64,000 nucleotides of DNA, taken from the NCBI GenBank assembly GCA_030737875.1, contig CM060912.1, positions 203,125,231 through 203,189,230 on the forward strand, given 5' to 3'. The notes below the pieces were generated by a model, which saw only the letters and a program-made list of their open reading frames with translations, did no database searches and was not told where the DNA came from. The position numbers and the translations under genes are program-made. Numbering within the stretch: the stretch's first letter is position 1; each line of letters opens with the position of its first letter. Shown in pieces: positions 33,733 through 48,111 of the stretch. This stretch comes from Allium sativum (Eukaryota > Streptophyta > Magnoliopsida > Asparagales > Amaryllidaceae).

Positions 33733-36700
33733 TGTAACAACCCGGAAATTTGATGCTCGAATTTTCGACACAAATATACCATGTGTCCAAACTCAAGTAC
33801 CGAAAATCCAGAATGTTAAAGAAAGAAGTTAGAGGATGAGATAAGAAAGAAAGAAATATTAGAATAGAAGAAAAAGAAGAAGAATAACTAACCACAATAT
33901 TAGAGTCTTACATCGCAGCGGAATAAAATATAATACAAAAATAAATCTTTATTGAAAACTTAAAACAATACTTACAATTTTATCAGAGTATAGCGGCCAT
34001 TCAATTCATCTGGACAGTTATGACAGTCTGTCCTCATTTTCAACACACAGCGGAATAATATCTACATATATAATACGTCTGAACTCCTCCAGCTCATCTT
34101 CTGAAGTCTGTATCATCTTGCATTGAACCTGTAAAACTCGGTTGGACCCATTTGGGTCTGACCCGAGCATTTCAAATGCCATAGGTCAGTCTGGGGAACC
34201 AGCGTGAGAAAAAACCCACCGAATTATTGGTATCATCCAACTTGGTTTAAAGTTAAAAATCATTTTGAAAGAAAGGATAATCGTAAGACCAGCCCACACA
34301 TAAACATAGATGGTTTTTACCTTACAGTAACCCAAAACATTTTTGAAATCAATATCTTTTCTGATATTATAATAGTGTCTAAATACAAATAAATATCAAT
34401 CTAGCAGAACGCTTGCATCTCACGCTCTACATATATAGTATGCAATCAAAACCACGGATGCTTATTGGAGATTGGAATTCCAACTATGACAAGGTATGGA
34501 ACCACCTTCTGATAGTGTATCTCTAGAGGGGAATACACTGGATTCAACAAGAACGTCTTGCAACCCAACCCACACATGACCGACCACTCATTTCTCTTGA
34601 GTGTATCGAATATATTGTCACCTACGGTTGCTAGCAACATAACCATTCCCGGGAGATACAGAAGCAAAAAGAAGTAACAAATATGAATATTCTCTAGATG
34701 GCGACAATACACCCTAATGGGTGCGACCCACATAGCCATGTTGCCTGCCCGATTTTTGTCATTTCTCGGTTGTGAGGCTTGAGGTTATAATCGTATTTCT
34801 AGATCATCTGGCCACCATTCACTTTGAATGCCACATCGTCAGATCCATCGGAAAATCACTAATTGATTTCCCCAAAAATACTCAAATGGTTAGGCTAAAG
34901 AAGTTTCCCTTCTTTGCCACCAACTTCGTAGGTTTGGAGAAGTCAACGTACGTAATTCCTTTGGAAATACTCTGTCAGACATTCGTCCATACAAGTTGTC
35001 CTGGGACTGGACAGACCAAAGGCACTCTTCTACTACATCCTAGGAATCACCCTATGGATCAGTAGCGAGTAGTCCTTGCTTTCCGTCGATTTCAACCACG
35101 TCAGGATCACCATTAAAATATCTTCGGGCGCGACTCCAGAGAATTTGACCAGTAGCCCTTTCGCTTATGAAGATCTACGGTCTTCACTGCTCCATCTTCA
35201 ATCGGTATCTCCCACGTTTACGTATTAGTTGGTTCAGAATGGTTTTCGAATATATTCGATCCTGGTCTTTCTGTACCAACAATCGTATTGGCCAGATTTG
35301 ATAGTCGGTTATTTAACTATCAAATAAAAACAACCATTCATCCATAAAATAAAATTGAATTCACTGATTTGGTATTCATTATCATTTTAGCCTCTTTAGC
35401 TTAATCATTCGTTAATTCAAAACTTCTCCAATTTTCCAATAATTGAAACACTCAATTCTCTTCTTATATAAGCATATTCAAAAGCCCTTTCATTTTAAAA
35501 ATCCTTTTTAGCATGTATTTCTCAACTTGGTCATTATTCTCTAACTGTAAACTTAGTAAGAGAATAATCCCCTAAATGTCAACCCCGAAGGCCGAAACCA
35601 ACCTCAGATCGACACTTAGAAGATCATTCAACTCACTAATTCCCAGTCATTTTCTAATTTCCTTAACTCCCTTTCTTCTTCTAACGAATAAAAGTTCTAG
35701 TTATTCCTTATCACTTTTAAACGTGATATTTATCTCGAATTTATCATCATTCCAAATATTTTAATTAAGAATATGATTTACAAAACCATTATCGAATATT
35801 CTATAAATATTCTTTATAAACACCTTTATAGTTTTATTATAACTTATCTCGGTTTATTTTGATAACTTCATTTCATAAAAACATTCGTATAAAAACACCA
35901 TTTGCCAATCCTTTATTATTTTATATGCATTATCTAAAGTCCTTTAATATAATCTATATTTTATTTTTCAAATTAGTTTGACTTAAATTCAGTTAGAATT
36001 TATAATTTAAAAACAACTCTTCCTTCTACCGATCCTCATTGCAAAATATTTGCCTTTCCCCTTATTTGTCTTAAGGGTTGATAATATTTCTTTGATACCA
36101 GGTCATATTGAATTCATGCTTGCAATTTCAAGTCTCATTCTATTTATAACTTTTATTGAGTTATAAAATCTTCCTTATATTTCCCTTTTAAATTGGAAAA
36201 TTTTAATCCATTTCATATGTTAGTTTCAAACCACACTTCCTTTTCCGAATGCATGCTCAAATTATACTTTCTCAAAATACTTCCAATATATGATTTTCAC
36301 TTTTATAAATGTCACTTATAAAATCGAGTTCTCACCTTATTTGTTAAAACAACATTTACTTTTCAATTCTATTTAATTTGGTTTATAAACAAACATTTCT
36401 ATTTGGAAATAAATATTTCCGTCTTTTAAGTTCTTTTTATATTTCAATTCTATTTTGAAATCCTTATTTTCCAAATTCTCAAATGGTAATCGTTCATTCC
36501 TTTATAAACATTGTTTATAAAATCACCTCATTAACACATTTGTTTAAACAAATCTTTTCCTTTATACCATATTTATAATTTGGATTTCAAATGGACATTT
36601 CTATTTAAAAATGGGTATGTTCCCTTACGACAAATTTCATTTTATTTTAAAATAACTGTTTATTTTACGATTCCCATTTCCTTTTCCAATTTCATACACA

Positions 36701-39700
36701 CTTCACATTTTTCTCAAATTTACAAAATAATAATTCCACATCTCATAATGCCATCCATAAAATCACTTCTTCACGGTATTTATTTAAACAAATATTTGCT
36801 TCTAAATCCTATTTAATTTGGATTCTAACTAACCATTTTCATTTGAAATAAATATTTAAAAATTCTTTTTAAATTTCAATTTCTGTTTTGAAATCCATAT
36901 ATTATTATTTAGGATATTTAAAATATCCCAAATCAACAATCAATGTTACTAACGCATCCAAACATATCGTAAGCTGTCACAGGTTATAAAACACATCATA
37001 TATCAGTATATATGGAAAAAAACAAATAATATAAATGTGAGGAATCCAATTGGATCCCTCAAACCTGTTTTTCCTGCATCCACAGATGTTAGTCAACAAT
37101 AATAATACCCATCCTGCTTCGAGGCAGGACATCGCAGTATAGAAGGTCATCCACTATATATATTGTGGAGTGCATAGGGAAATCATCTGCTAATGGTACT
37201 GCGGGCATCCCCTAATGGTACTGCGGGCATTATCCAATCACCAATATTATTTTTATATATTATTATTATATATTATTATCACTTTATATCAATCAATTTA
37301 AGAACCAGCAAGCAATAAAATAAATTTAAACTATTAAAAATAGATCCCAATAATTAACTGAGTGAGTTTAACTCACCTCGATTCTTCCAAGCCGAATATC
37401 TGGCACCTATGATTATTTAATTTTAATTAACGGTCAAACTATATTAATTTAAAATAGTTACTAACAAATAAATAAATTATTCTATGTAATTTTAAATTAC
37501 GTTAGAAATGTATACCTTACTGTCACCGAAATTCACTTGACTGGTCGACGAAACTAATCCCAGAACAGTCCCAAATTGCATTCAGCTTTAATACGGCATT
37601 AACTCGAACGGCTTACAGACAACTTCCGTTGCCACTGAACCACAAAAGTAACCCCATTGCCGCTGCAAATCCCCATCACTATGTTGCCCTCACCATCGAA
37701 ATTGGATTAAAATCCGATCATCTGCTCATCGCTGCCCCCTTTCACTTATCAGCCTTTAATATTCAGACCACTTCTCCTATTGTCAATACCCTTTTCCACC
37801 CCGCAGGAGCTCCATCAGATCGCACTCACTACCCCGTTCAACATAGCACATTCAAACTCCACCACTCACCATTGTTCATCACTGGATATATCACCAGAAC
37901 CCATGACAATACTTCAGCATTCCCTCATCAATCAACAACTTGTAAACCCATCACCAAAACACACTAATCCGAACTAACCTCCAGACCACATCCACTCCAG
38001 TACACCATTACTGGAAACGTCACGGACCATTTAAACAGTATCTTCCCCCAAAATCCGGATTTCAATATCAGTAAAACCTTCTCTAAAAACAAACAAACCG
38101 CACTTCCCAAAATTCACAGGTCAAACTCCAATCAAACTCCAGATTATCCACCGCACCTCAGTATTGCTCAATATTTATTCCTCAAAAATTTTAGAGATCG
38201 GACTCACCTAGCTTGACTGTCGAAGACCTTGAGTCAGTATAACCTAGTTCGAATTCCATCCAGAACCCATCACCCTCCTTTGTTTCCCCTGAATCGAGCT
38301 CCACTCTTGCGAAAACGCCACTCAAATCGCGATCCAAATAGCATCATCCTTTTTGTATCAATCCCCTGAAATTTGTGACTTCCGTTCAAATGATTTGGCG
38401 CACCCCCTCAAACAATTTCATCATATCGTCTAGCTTTATAGAACACAATGGTTTCGAACACGATGCTGAAAATAACTTGCGATTTCTATTTAAAATTCCT
38501 TTTTTTATTATCGGAAATGATTTCGTGAATGACTGCAAAAAGAAGAAGAAAAGGAAGTACTTTGAATTGGTTTCGAATTGAGATCTCAGTGATTGGAAAA
38601 GGAAAAGGAAAAGGGAGCGAAGTAATGAGGGGAACTATTTTTCGTTGGTTTCGTTTGGAAGAAAAAGGAAAGGCAACGCTCAATTTATAGAAGTGAACAT
38701 GAGAAGGATAGGAACAACGTCAGTATCGATTGGTACAAATAGGTCTTATGCATAGCATACCATGGATATGAAACTTGGCGTGGAAGGAGTTACATTCATA
38801 CTTAAATGAAAGGAGAAGACGCTGAGCCTACGGATAGATTTCAGATGATATTTCCAATAGAAGAATAGGCTTGCAGTTGAAGAGAGGTTTGGAGCGTACC
38901 ATCTTTGATAGTTCAGGGAGAATGAAAAGAAATCGGATGTGAAGGTGAAAAGAGAGGACGAGAAATAGCTTACAGCATAACTATGTTAAGATATATATAG
39001 GTCGTCTCCTATTTTTTTTGTTTTATTTTGATTTATTTTTATTTTTAACCGCGGTGTACCTTAAATTAAAATATCATGCGCTATCGAACCCCTATCTGAA
39101 CGCAACGAATGATATCTCTAGGTTCTACCACCATTCTGAACACACTGGAACAGTTTCCACAGTCTAATTTGACCATATACAATAGACATTGAATTAAATT
39201 AATGATTTGACCTTAAATTCGATTTAATATAAATCGATTCAAAAATGGAAAATAAATTATTAATATCGTATAAATATACACAAACTGAATTCATATAATT
39301 TCCAAAATAAACTAATATAAATTTTGAACACGATATTACATTATCCAGTTAAACCAGTATTCAGTTGATTTAAATTCGATTTATTTTATTAAATAAATTG
39401 TTACGGTTTATAAACGATATTATAGCGACTATTTTAAAATTTGATTTGGTTAGAACTCTTATTGAAAAATACGAAATTCTGATTTTTCTCTTTCATTACA
39501 AAATTATAGTTTAACAGATTCAAATATTTCTTGTTTCAATGAATTCTGATTTATAACGGATCATGTACACTCAGCTGAAATTCAAAACTGAATATTTCGA
39601 ACTACTGCACTACTACTAGTTCGTTTATATTATATATACGTTTCAAACTGCATTCTAATTAATACAAAAATTCATTTATATTAAAATTTCAATATTTAAA

Positions 39701-39749
39701 CTAAATTAAATTTTCAAAACTGAAGCGATCAAAATACGGGACGTTACAT
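33733..39749 (-). repeat. 3' LTR of the non-coding element (6017 bp)
   Basis: On + it runs from TGTAACAACCCGGAAATTTG to AAATACGGGACGTTACA. It carries no nested insertion and serves as reference for the 5' LTR. Short open frames conserved in both LTRs (34446-34739 on minus; 34772-35065 and 37629-37967 on +) show no recognisable domain. A pair of TACTGCGGGCAT repeats sits near 37195-37230. Confidence 0.92.
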
Positions 39750-39767
39750 TCCTTCCCCCTTAAAAGA
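39750..39767 (-). other. Polypurine tract of the non-coding element
   Basis: On the minus strand CTTTTAAGGGGGAAGGAA immediately precedes the LTR start TGTAACGTCCCG. The bases before it read ATTTCGGAGACGAAATT, closely matching the block before the tract of the coding Tekay element at 6236. Confidence 0.9.
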
Positions 39768-41270
39768 ATTTCGTCTCCGAAATTACTAAGTAGGAAATGT
39801 GGCTACACCTTATTCACTCCTCCCAATCCACTCATGTAACTCAACCCTCACTTCAACATTGTTACTACTCAACCAACTCACTAGTTCCAATTTCACTTGA
39901 AAAATCATTAACACCGATTAACTTTTTGTTAACAAAATTTTCAAAACTGTTGAAAAATTTTCTAACTCCCTAAATTTTCTAAAAATTTCGCCAGCACCTC
40001 CCTTGTACGGGCAATAGTTCAAACCTCAACTCGCCTCTCTAGGCCCTTCTCATTTAAAAAGAAAATCAAAAGGCCAAGTGGCTTGCTGATTTGGCACATA
40101 AAAGCTCATATTGAATTAAACATGTACCTTTTTTGTCGGGCTTCTCATATTTATTCTTCACACTTGCTTTTATCCAATAACTTGTATAATCATATACATC
40201 TCCAATTCCTATTCGGTCACAATCAATTTAACCTTTTGATCCTAATTTGCCAATTCATCCATTAATTGGTTTTCCCGCTTAACTTGTGATAGTTTGAAAC
40301 AAACATGTCCAAATGTGTATATACTTACTTACAACAAGTCAAGTTCCAGGTTCAATTCACACGTTCATTTAAATTTTCACTTGAGTTCCCAGGTTTAATT
40401 TTAATTTACAAGTCCTTTTAAATTTACACTTTAGTTCCAAATTTAGTTAAACTCAATTTGCGAGTCCGTATAAAATTTGAGTTCCAATCTCAACCTAAAT
40501 CAAACTTAATTAGATTTATCCTTCATTCAATTTTATTTCAACTCAAGTTTATACAATCAAAGTTTATATTCACTATTCAATATACACATTCACTTCAATT
40601 TCATGACTCAGTTTAACTCGATTGAATAACATTTTAAGTCATATTCAATTATTCCTACTCGACTTGGATTTATTTTAATTCACTTCTCATTTTACTCGAT
40701 ACATTCAAATTGTATGTGTCGATCTCTATCTAGATTATCAACATCCAATTTATTTATATTTCAACTTGTATTCAAGAATTCCCATTCCATATTGATGTAA
40801 TAACATGGTTTCAATTTCAATCTGTTTTAACTTATTTTCAATCAAGTTTCACTCCATTCAATTCATATTGGAATTTGTTTTCAATAGCTTTTAATTTATA
40901 TTTCAAATTCCGATTTTTGAAATTTTGTTTCAAAAACCATTCCTTCATCTTCTGGTTATACTAAACTAGTTCAATTCCATAATTCCATTTGAATTATATT
41001 CAAATAATCAAGCAACCAAATACCAATATTATTTAAGAAAACTATTTCTTTTATATACAAAAATAAATTTGGGCAAAATTATTTCATTTACCCGCTTCAC
41101 AAAATAATATTGTATCAGTCGACAGTTCAAATTTGAACTGGTCACAATACAAAACAATTTTATGAAATCTACAAATACGCTCTCTTATATACACTCAACT
41201 CAATTTAGGGTATTACTAACCCCATCTCTATTGAGTTACGCCACAGAGCCAAGGTTATTCCTAAGCCATT
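39768..41270 (-). other. Internal domain of the non-coding element
   Basis: About 1.5 kb of AT-rich sequence has loose repeats of CAAGTT/TTCAATTT words and no coding region in either direction. No gag, protease, RT or integrase motif is present. Confidence 0.75.
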
Positions 41271-41282
41271 GCTCTGATACCA
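41271..41282 (-). other. Primer binding site of the non-coding element
   Basis: On the minus strand TGGTATCAGAGC, continuing AATGG, lies one base after the 5' LTR end. Identical to the site at 1130-1141. Confidence 0.93.
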
Positions 41283-44200
41283 CTGAGCGACCCGGAAAAT
41301 TTGATGCTCGAATTTTGGACACAAATATACCATGTGTCCAAACTCAAGTACCGAAAATCCAGAAGGTTAAAGAAAGAAGTTAGAGGATGAGATAAGAAAG
41401 AAAGAAATATTAGAATAGAAGAAAAATAAGAAGAATAACTAACCACAATATCAGAGTCTTACATCGTAGCGGAATAAATTATAATACAAAAATAAATCTT
41501 TATTGAAAACTTAAAACAATACTTACAATTTTATCAGAGTACAGCGGCCATTCAATTCATCTGGACAGTTATGACAGTCTGTCCTCATTTTCAACACACA
41601 GCGGAATAATATCTACATATATAATACGTTTGATCTTCTCTAGCCCGTCTCCTGAAGTCTGTATCATCTTGCATTGAACCTGTACAACTTGGTCGGACCC
41701 ATTTGGGTCTGACCCGAGCATTTCAAATGCCACAGGTCAGTTTGGTGAACCAGCGTGAGAAAAAATCCACCGAATTATTGGTATCATCCAACTTGATTTA
41801 AAGTTAAAAATCATTTCGAAAGAAAGGATAATTGTAAGACCAGACCACACATAAATAAGGACAATTTTTACCTTACAATACCCCAAAACATTTTTGAAAT
41901 CAATATCTTTTCTGATATTATAATAGTGTCGAAATACAAATAAATATCAATCTAGCAGAACGCTTGCATCTCACGCTCTACATATATAGTACACAATCAA
42001 AACCGTAGGTGCTTATTGGAGATTGGAATTCCAACTATGACAAGGTATGGAACCACCTTCCGATAGTGTATCTCTAGAGGGGAATACACTGGGTTCAACA
42101 AGAACGTCTTGCAACCCGGCCCACACATGACCGACCACTCATTTCTCTTTAGTGTATCGAATATATTGTCACCTACGGTTGCTAGCAACATAACCATTCC
42201 CGGTAGATACAGAAGAGAAAAGAAGTAACAAATATGAATATTCTCTAGATGGTGACAATACACCCTAATGAGTGCGACCCACATAGCCATGCTGCCTGCC
42301 CGATTTTTGTCATTTCTCGGTTGTGAGGCTTGAGGTTATAATCATATTTGTAGACCATCTGGCCACCATTCACGTTGAATGCCACATCAGCAGATCCATC
42401 GGAAAATCACTAATTGATTTCCCTAAAAATACTCAGATTGTTAGGCTAAAGAAATTTCCCTTCTTTGCCACCAACTTCGTACGTTTGGAGAAATCAACGT
42501 ACATAATTCCTTTGGAAATACTCTGCCAGACATTCGTCCATACAAGTTGTCCTGAGACTGGACAAACTGAAGGCACTCTTCTATTACATCCTAGGAATCA
42601 CCCTATGGATCAGTAGCGAGTAGTCCTTGCTTTCTGTCGATTTCAACCACGGGAGGATCACCATCAAAATATCTTCGGGCGCGACTCCAAAGAATTCGAC
42701 CAGTAGTCCTTTCGCTTATGAAGATATACGGTCTTCACTGCTCCATCTTCAATAGGTATCTCCCACGTTTACGTATTAGTTGGTTCAGAATGGTTTTCGA
42801 ATATATTAGATCCCGGTCTTTCTATACCAACAATCGTATTGGCTAGATTTGATAGTCGGTTATTTAACTATCAAATAAAAACAACCATTCATCCATAAAA
42901 GAAAATTGAATTCACTGATTTGGTATTCATTATCATTTTAGCCTCTTTAGCTTAATCACTCGTTAATTCAAAACTTTTCCAATTTTCCAATTATCAAGAT
43001 CCAACTTCTTGGTACAAATTCTAGTATAACAGGATTAGGTGTACCACCCTAACAGATAAAGTACAGAAACGGAATACTAACAATAATGGGCCTTTACCAC
43101 CCTAACAGAACGGTACCACGCAGAAACAGACGGGTGTTACCACCCAACAAAACAGACGGTACCAACAGAATCAGACAGAGCTAAGTGTACCCTAACTCCT
43201 ACCCAAGCGATCGGCTCCCTAATAAATAAATATCCTATGTCGGCCCCACGATAGGGTGTATCACTCCCTAAAGTGGCAACCAATTGGCACAGGCATATTT
43301 ACAGATGTCACGGCGTCTTACATCCTCAGAGGCAGACCGGGATCCATGCACGCACATGACCCGGTTGGAACGCACCATCAACACCCATCGCCATTATCAG
43401 AATGAACCACTTATAATTAGTTCAGTAAGCGTGCCCGGACCCTACCTACAGTTGGGTCAAAGTTTTGATACCAGAAAGGGTTACTGACTAATATGGGTCC
43501 CAAACAACAAATGACACAAGTATTCCCCCTTGTGTCCCCAGACTATCAGATTCAGATTAACTTATTAACAGAGTTCAGACATACAAAGTTCAGACAATCA
43601 GTTTTCAGACTAACGGATCAGATAACAGATTTACAAACTTGCCTAACTTGGTGTGGGTCCTACAGATCCGCAAAACAGGTTCGTTTAATTTATCAATCAA
43701 GTTAGTTTATCCAGACCAGGTATCAAATCGGTTCTCAGCCTTATCAAATTACTGAGTTGGATTGGTTAAGTATAGTTCAACTTAACCCCGTTAAATTACC
43801 GAGTTCAGATTGGTTAAGTGTAGGTTAACTTAACCCTAACCACTAGTCGTCTTTTACGGTTAAGTGTCCTTAAGAAATCAAGCCCGGTTTCACTTAACCT
43901 ACCCATTCATGTCAAATTGGTTAAGTGTCATAAATCAAATTTACTTAACCTTATCATGTAGCATTAATTAATTTAATGCACCTTAACCTCTCACATTAGA
44001 CCTCGTTGTGGTTACTAGTTAAGCCGGGCGGGTCCGGGTAGCTTTACACCACAACCTAGTCTAACCTCGGGTTCAAGCACAACTTGACCAACTTCTCACA
44101 TTGGGTCCTATTGTTTGTAGCCACTAGTTAAGCCGGTTGGTTCCGGGTAGATTTATGCTCCAAACTCAACCCAACCTCGAGTTGGTCACACTTATATTTT

Positions 44201-44744
44201 CTAAGTGTCATGTCCATTATGTTTCCAAAACATATTACAAGTTTTCAAGCATTTGGGTAGACCTAACTTAATAGGTAAATTCCCAATGGGTAGACCTAAC
44301 TTAATAGGTAAATTCCCACTCTTATGTTTTTATGTCCTTTAAGTTTACCCAACCCCAAACGCAATCCCATCGCTTACATATCGCAATAGCGCATAAAGGA
44401 TAGAAAGAGGGAACTTGGCATAATCATGACATAAAGGTGTTGAAGCCACAAGTTTAACCATGGTGGCATATGAAATGTACATATGTTCATATACTTGCAT
44501 ATTACATTTCTAGGCCTCAAAAGCATGCATAAAACCAAACTTAGCATATTGGTGATACATGGTGATAAATGACATGTAGAAATGACCATAAGTTCGCATT
44601 TAGCCTCACATGCAAGTTATCATAAGAGATATGATAACTTACATGTTGCCAAAATGCAACCTTAGCATAAAGCTTGAAGCTTTAAGCTCATAAACCCAAG
44701 ATAAGCTTGCATAACATGATAACATGAGCATAATGATCAACCCA

Positions 44745-45000
44745 AACTTGCATAACATAACTTGCATATCATATGACAAACTTGCATATCATAACATAAC
44801 AAACTTGCATAACATAACATGATAAACTTGCATATCATAACATGGCAAACTTGCCTAGCATAACATGGTAAACTTGCATATCATAACATGGCATACTTGC
44901 ATAACATAACATGATAAACTTGCATATCATAACATATCAAACTTGCATAACATGACATAGTAAACTTGCATATCATGGAAAACTTGCATATCATAATGAT
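44745..45000. repeat. Array of AAACTTGCATA(T)CATAACATG units
   Basis: Units of about 22-28 bp containing AACTTGCATA repeat about ten times. The related solo LTR has a shorter version (49985-50125), and the 3.2-kb LTRs have scattered complementary TATGCAAGTTT words. Confidence 0.8.
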
Positions 45001-45531
45001 CAACCAAACTTGCATCATTCATTTAACTTTAGAGTTTAAGTATGAAAGTAGAAAAGGGCTTACAATGCTTATGAAGACACAAAAATATGACAAAGCCCTT
45101 ATGCAATCAAATAGACCCAAAATGCAAGCTCTAATAAAAAAACCATTGAGCCAAAATGATCAAAACCCTTGCTTTATGATGTAAATATGGAAACTTGACT
45201 TGAATGCAAGCTAATGATGCTCATACAAGCTTGAAAACACTTGTATGCATTGAAAATCTCTCATAGAAATAACTTAGGGATTTTATGAAGAGAGTGGAGG
45301 CCATGAGAAGAATGATTTTGCCATAGTTTAGTTACTTGAATGAATAATGATGATTTAGGGTTAGGTTTGGGGCTTATTTATAGGATTAGGATGTGTTTTA
45401 GACCCTTAGATTAACCCTAGGTTAGATTAGGACCATCAGATCTCGGAAGCTTCCAGAAAACAGCCCCAAAACACAACCAAACTCAAAAATGGTGCATCAG
45501 GCCAAACTGGCCGAGCACCTCCTGTCGACAC

Positions 45532-45557
45532 CCAAGTCGACAGGGCTGTCGACTTGG
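45532..45557. promoter_or_regulatory. Perfect U3 hairpin, 12-bp arms, GG loop
   Basis: CCAAGTCGACAG, GG, CTGTCGACTTGG. Further GTCGAC words flank it (45524, 45569, 45580). It lies about 150 bp upstream of the minus-strand TATA box at 45376-45383, where the 3.2-kb LTRs carry a hairpin of unrelated sequence. Confidence 0.85.
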
Positions 45558-48111
45558 TCCTAGCCAAGTCGACTGCCCAGTCGACAGGCCTGTCGATTGG
45601 GGTAGCTAGGCGGGAATTTTCCCACCTGCGCCCAATGGCCCCAATTTCGAAATTTGAACCTGAATTTTAAATCTGTTTTGAACTTTGAATTTTCAGAAAA
45701 CTTCTTCAGGCCTTAACCGGGTCATACGGACTCCGATTTTCGAAAACTCGGACTCTATTTCGCGTATTTTTCCGAGACGAACGCAATGACATAGCCCGTT
45801 TCCCTTGATTCAGATTTATAAATTAAATTCTGCCTCGATTTACGATATAACAGGTTATCAGAAATACGGGTTGTTACATTTTCCTTTATACCGTATTTAT
45901 AATTTGGATTTCAAATGGACATTTTTATTTAAAAATAGGTATGTTCCCCTAGGACAAATTTCATTTTATTTTAAAATAACTGTTTATTTTACGATTCCCA
46001 TTTCCTTTTCCAATTTCATACACACTTCACATTTTTCTCAAATTTACAAAATAATAATTCCACATCTCATAATGCCATCCATAAAATCATTTCTTCACGA
46101 TATTTATTTAAACAAATATTTGCTTTTAAATCCTATTTAATTTGGATTCTAACTAACCATTTTCATTTGAAATAAATATTTAAAAATTCTTTTTAAATTT
46201 CAATTTTTGTTTTGAAATCCATATATTATTATTTAGGATATTTAAAATATCCCAAATCAACAATCAATGTTACTAACGCATCCAAACATATCGTAAGCTA
46301 TCACAGGTTATAAAACACATCACATAAAAGTATATATGAAAAAAACAAATAATCTAAATATGAGGAATCCAATTGGATCCCTCAAACCTGTTTTTCCTGC
46401 ATCCACAGATGTTAGTCAACAATAATAATACCCATCCTGCTTCGAGGCAGGACATCGCGGTATAGAAGGTCATCCACTATATATATTGTGGAGTGCATAG
46501 GGAAATCATCCGCTAATGGTACTGCGGGCATCCGCTAATGGTACTGCGGGCATTATCCAATCACCAATATTATTTATATATATTATTATTATATATTATT
46601 ATCACTTTATATCAATCAATTTAGCAACCAGCAAGCAATTAAACAAATTTGAACTATTAAAAATAGATCCCAATAATTAACCGAGTGAGTTTAACTCACC
46701 TCGATTCTTCCATGCCGAATATCCGTTTAAAATTCCATATCGTCTTAGCTACTCCTCTACTTCATGGAATTGATTATAATTTATTCGGTACCTATGATTA
46801 TTTAATTTTAATTAATGGTCAAACTATATTAATTTAAATTAGTTACTAATGAATAAATAAATTATTCTATGTAATTTTAAATTACGTTAGAAATGTATAC
46901 CTTACTGTCACCGCAATTCACTTGACTGGTCGACGAAACTAATCCCAGAACAGTCCCAAATTGCATTTAGCTTTAATACAGCATTAACTCGAACGACTTA
47001 CAGACAACTTCCATTGCCACTGCACCACAAAAGTGATACCATTGTCGCTGCAAATACCCGTCACTACGCTGCCCTCACCATCGAAATCAGATTAAAATCC
47101 GATCGTCTGCTCATCGCTGCCCCCTTTCACTCATCAGCCTTTAATATTCAGACCACTTCTCCTATTGTCAATACCCTTTTCCACCACGCAGGAGCTCCAT
47201 TAGACCACACTCACTACCACGTTCAACACAACACATTCAAACTCCACCACTCACCATTGTTCATCACTGGATACATCACCAGAACCCGTGACAACACTTC
47301 AGCATTCCCTCATCAGTCAACAACTTGTAAACCCATCTCCAAAACACACTAATCTGAACCAACCTCCAGACCACATCCACTCCAGTGCACCATTATTGGA
47401 AACGTCACAGACCATTTAAACAGTATCTTCCCCCAAAATCGACATTTAATATCGGTAAAACCTTCTCCAAAAAAAAATTTGCACTTCCCAAAATTCACAG
47501 GTCAAACTCCAATCAAACTCCAGATTATCCACCGCACCTCAGTATTGCTCAACGTTTATTCCTCAAAAATTTTAGAGATCAGACTCACCTAACTTGACTG
47601 TCGAAGACCTCGAGTCAGTATAACCTAGTTCGAATTCCATCCAGAACCCATCGCCCTCCTTAGTTTTCCCTGAATCGAGCTCCACTCTTACGAAAATGCC
47701 ACTCAAATCGCGATCCAAACAACATCATACTTTTTGTATCAATCCCCTGAAATTTGTGATTTCCGTTCGAATGATTTGGCGCACCCCCTCGAACAATTTC
47801 AGCATATCGTCTAGCTTCACAGAACACAACGACTTCGAACACAATGCTGAAAATAACTTGCGATTTCTATTTAAAATTCCTTTTTTTATTGTTGGAAATG
47901 ATTTCGTGAATGACTGCAAAAAGAAGAAGAGGAAATACTTTGAATTGATTTCGAATTGAGATCTCAGTGATTGGAAAAGAAAAAGGAAAAGGAAAAGGGA
48001 GCAAAGTAATGAGGGGAACTGTTTTTCATTGGTTTTCGTTTGGAAGAAAACGGAAAGGAAACGCTCAATTTATAGAAGTGAACATGAGAAGGATAGGAAC
48101 AACGTCAGTAT

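Larger units (their letters stand above)
42992..45879 (-). mobile_element. Truncated Tekay-related LTR with a flanking deletion
   Basis: The right end (LTR start on minus) is intact: TACGGGTTGTTACA at 45866-45879. The left end is missing. The junction at 42991/42992 joins directly to sequence equivalent to 35440, while 45880 resumes at the equivalent of 36555, so 1114 bp of host LTR are lost and no TSD exists. It contains a hairpin (45532-45557), a TATA box (45376-45383), CTTGCATATCATAACATG-type arrays (44745-45000) and two stem-loop modules (near 43995-44060 and 44105-44170). Confidence 0.85.

Noticed and set aside
37629..37967. 112-codon frame, repeated at 47014-47352.
   Set aside because: It is antisense to the element and duplicated only because it lies in both LTRs; His/Thr/Pro-rich without domain.
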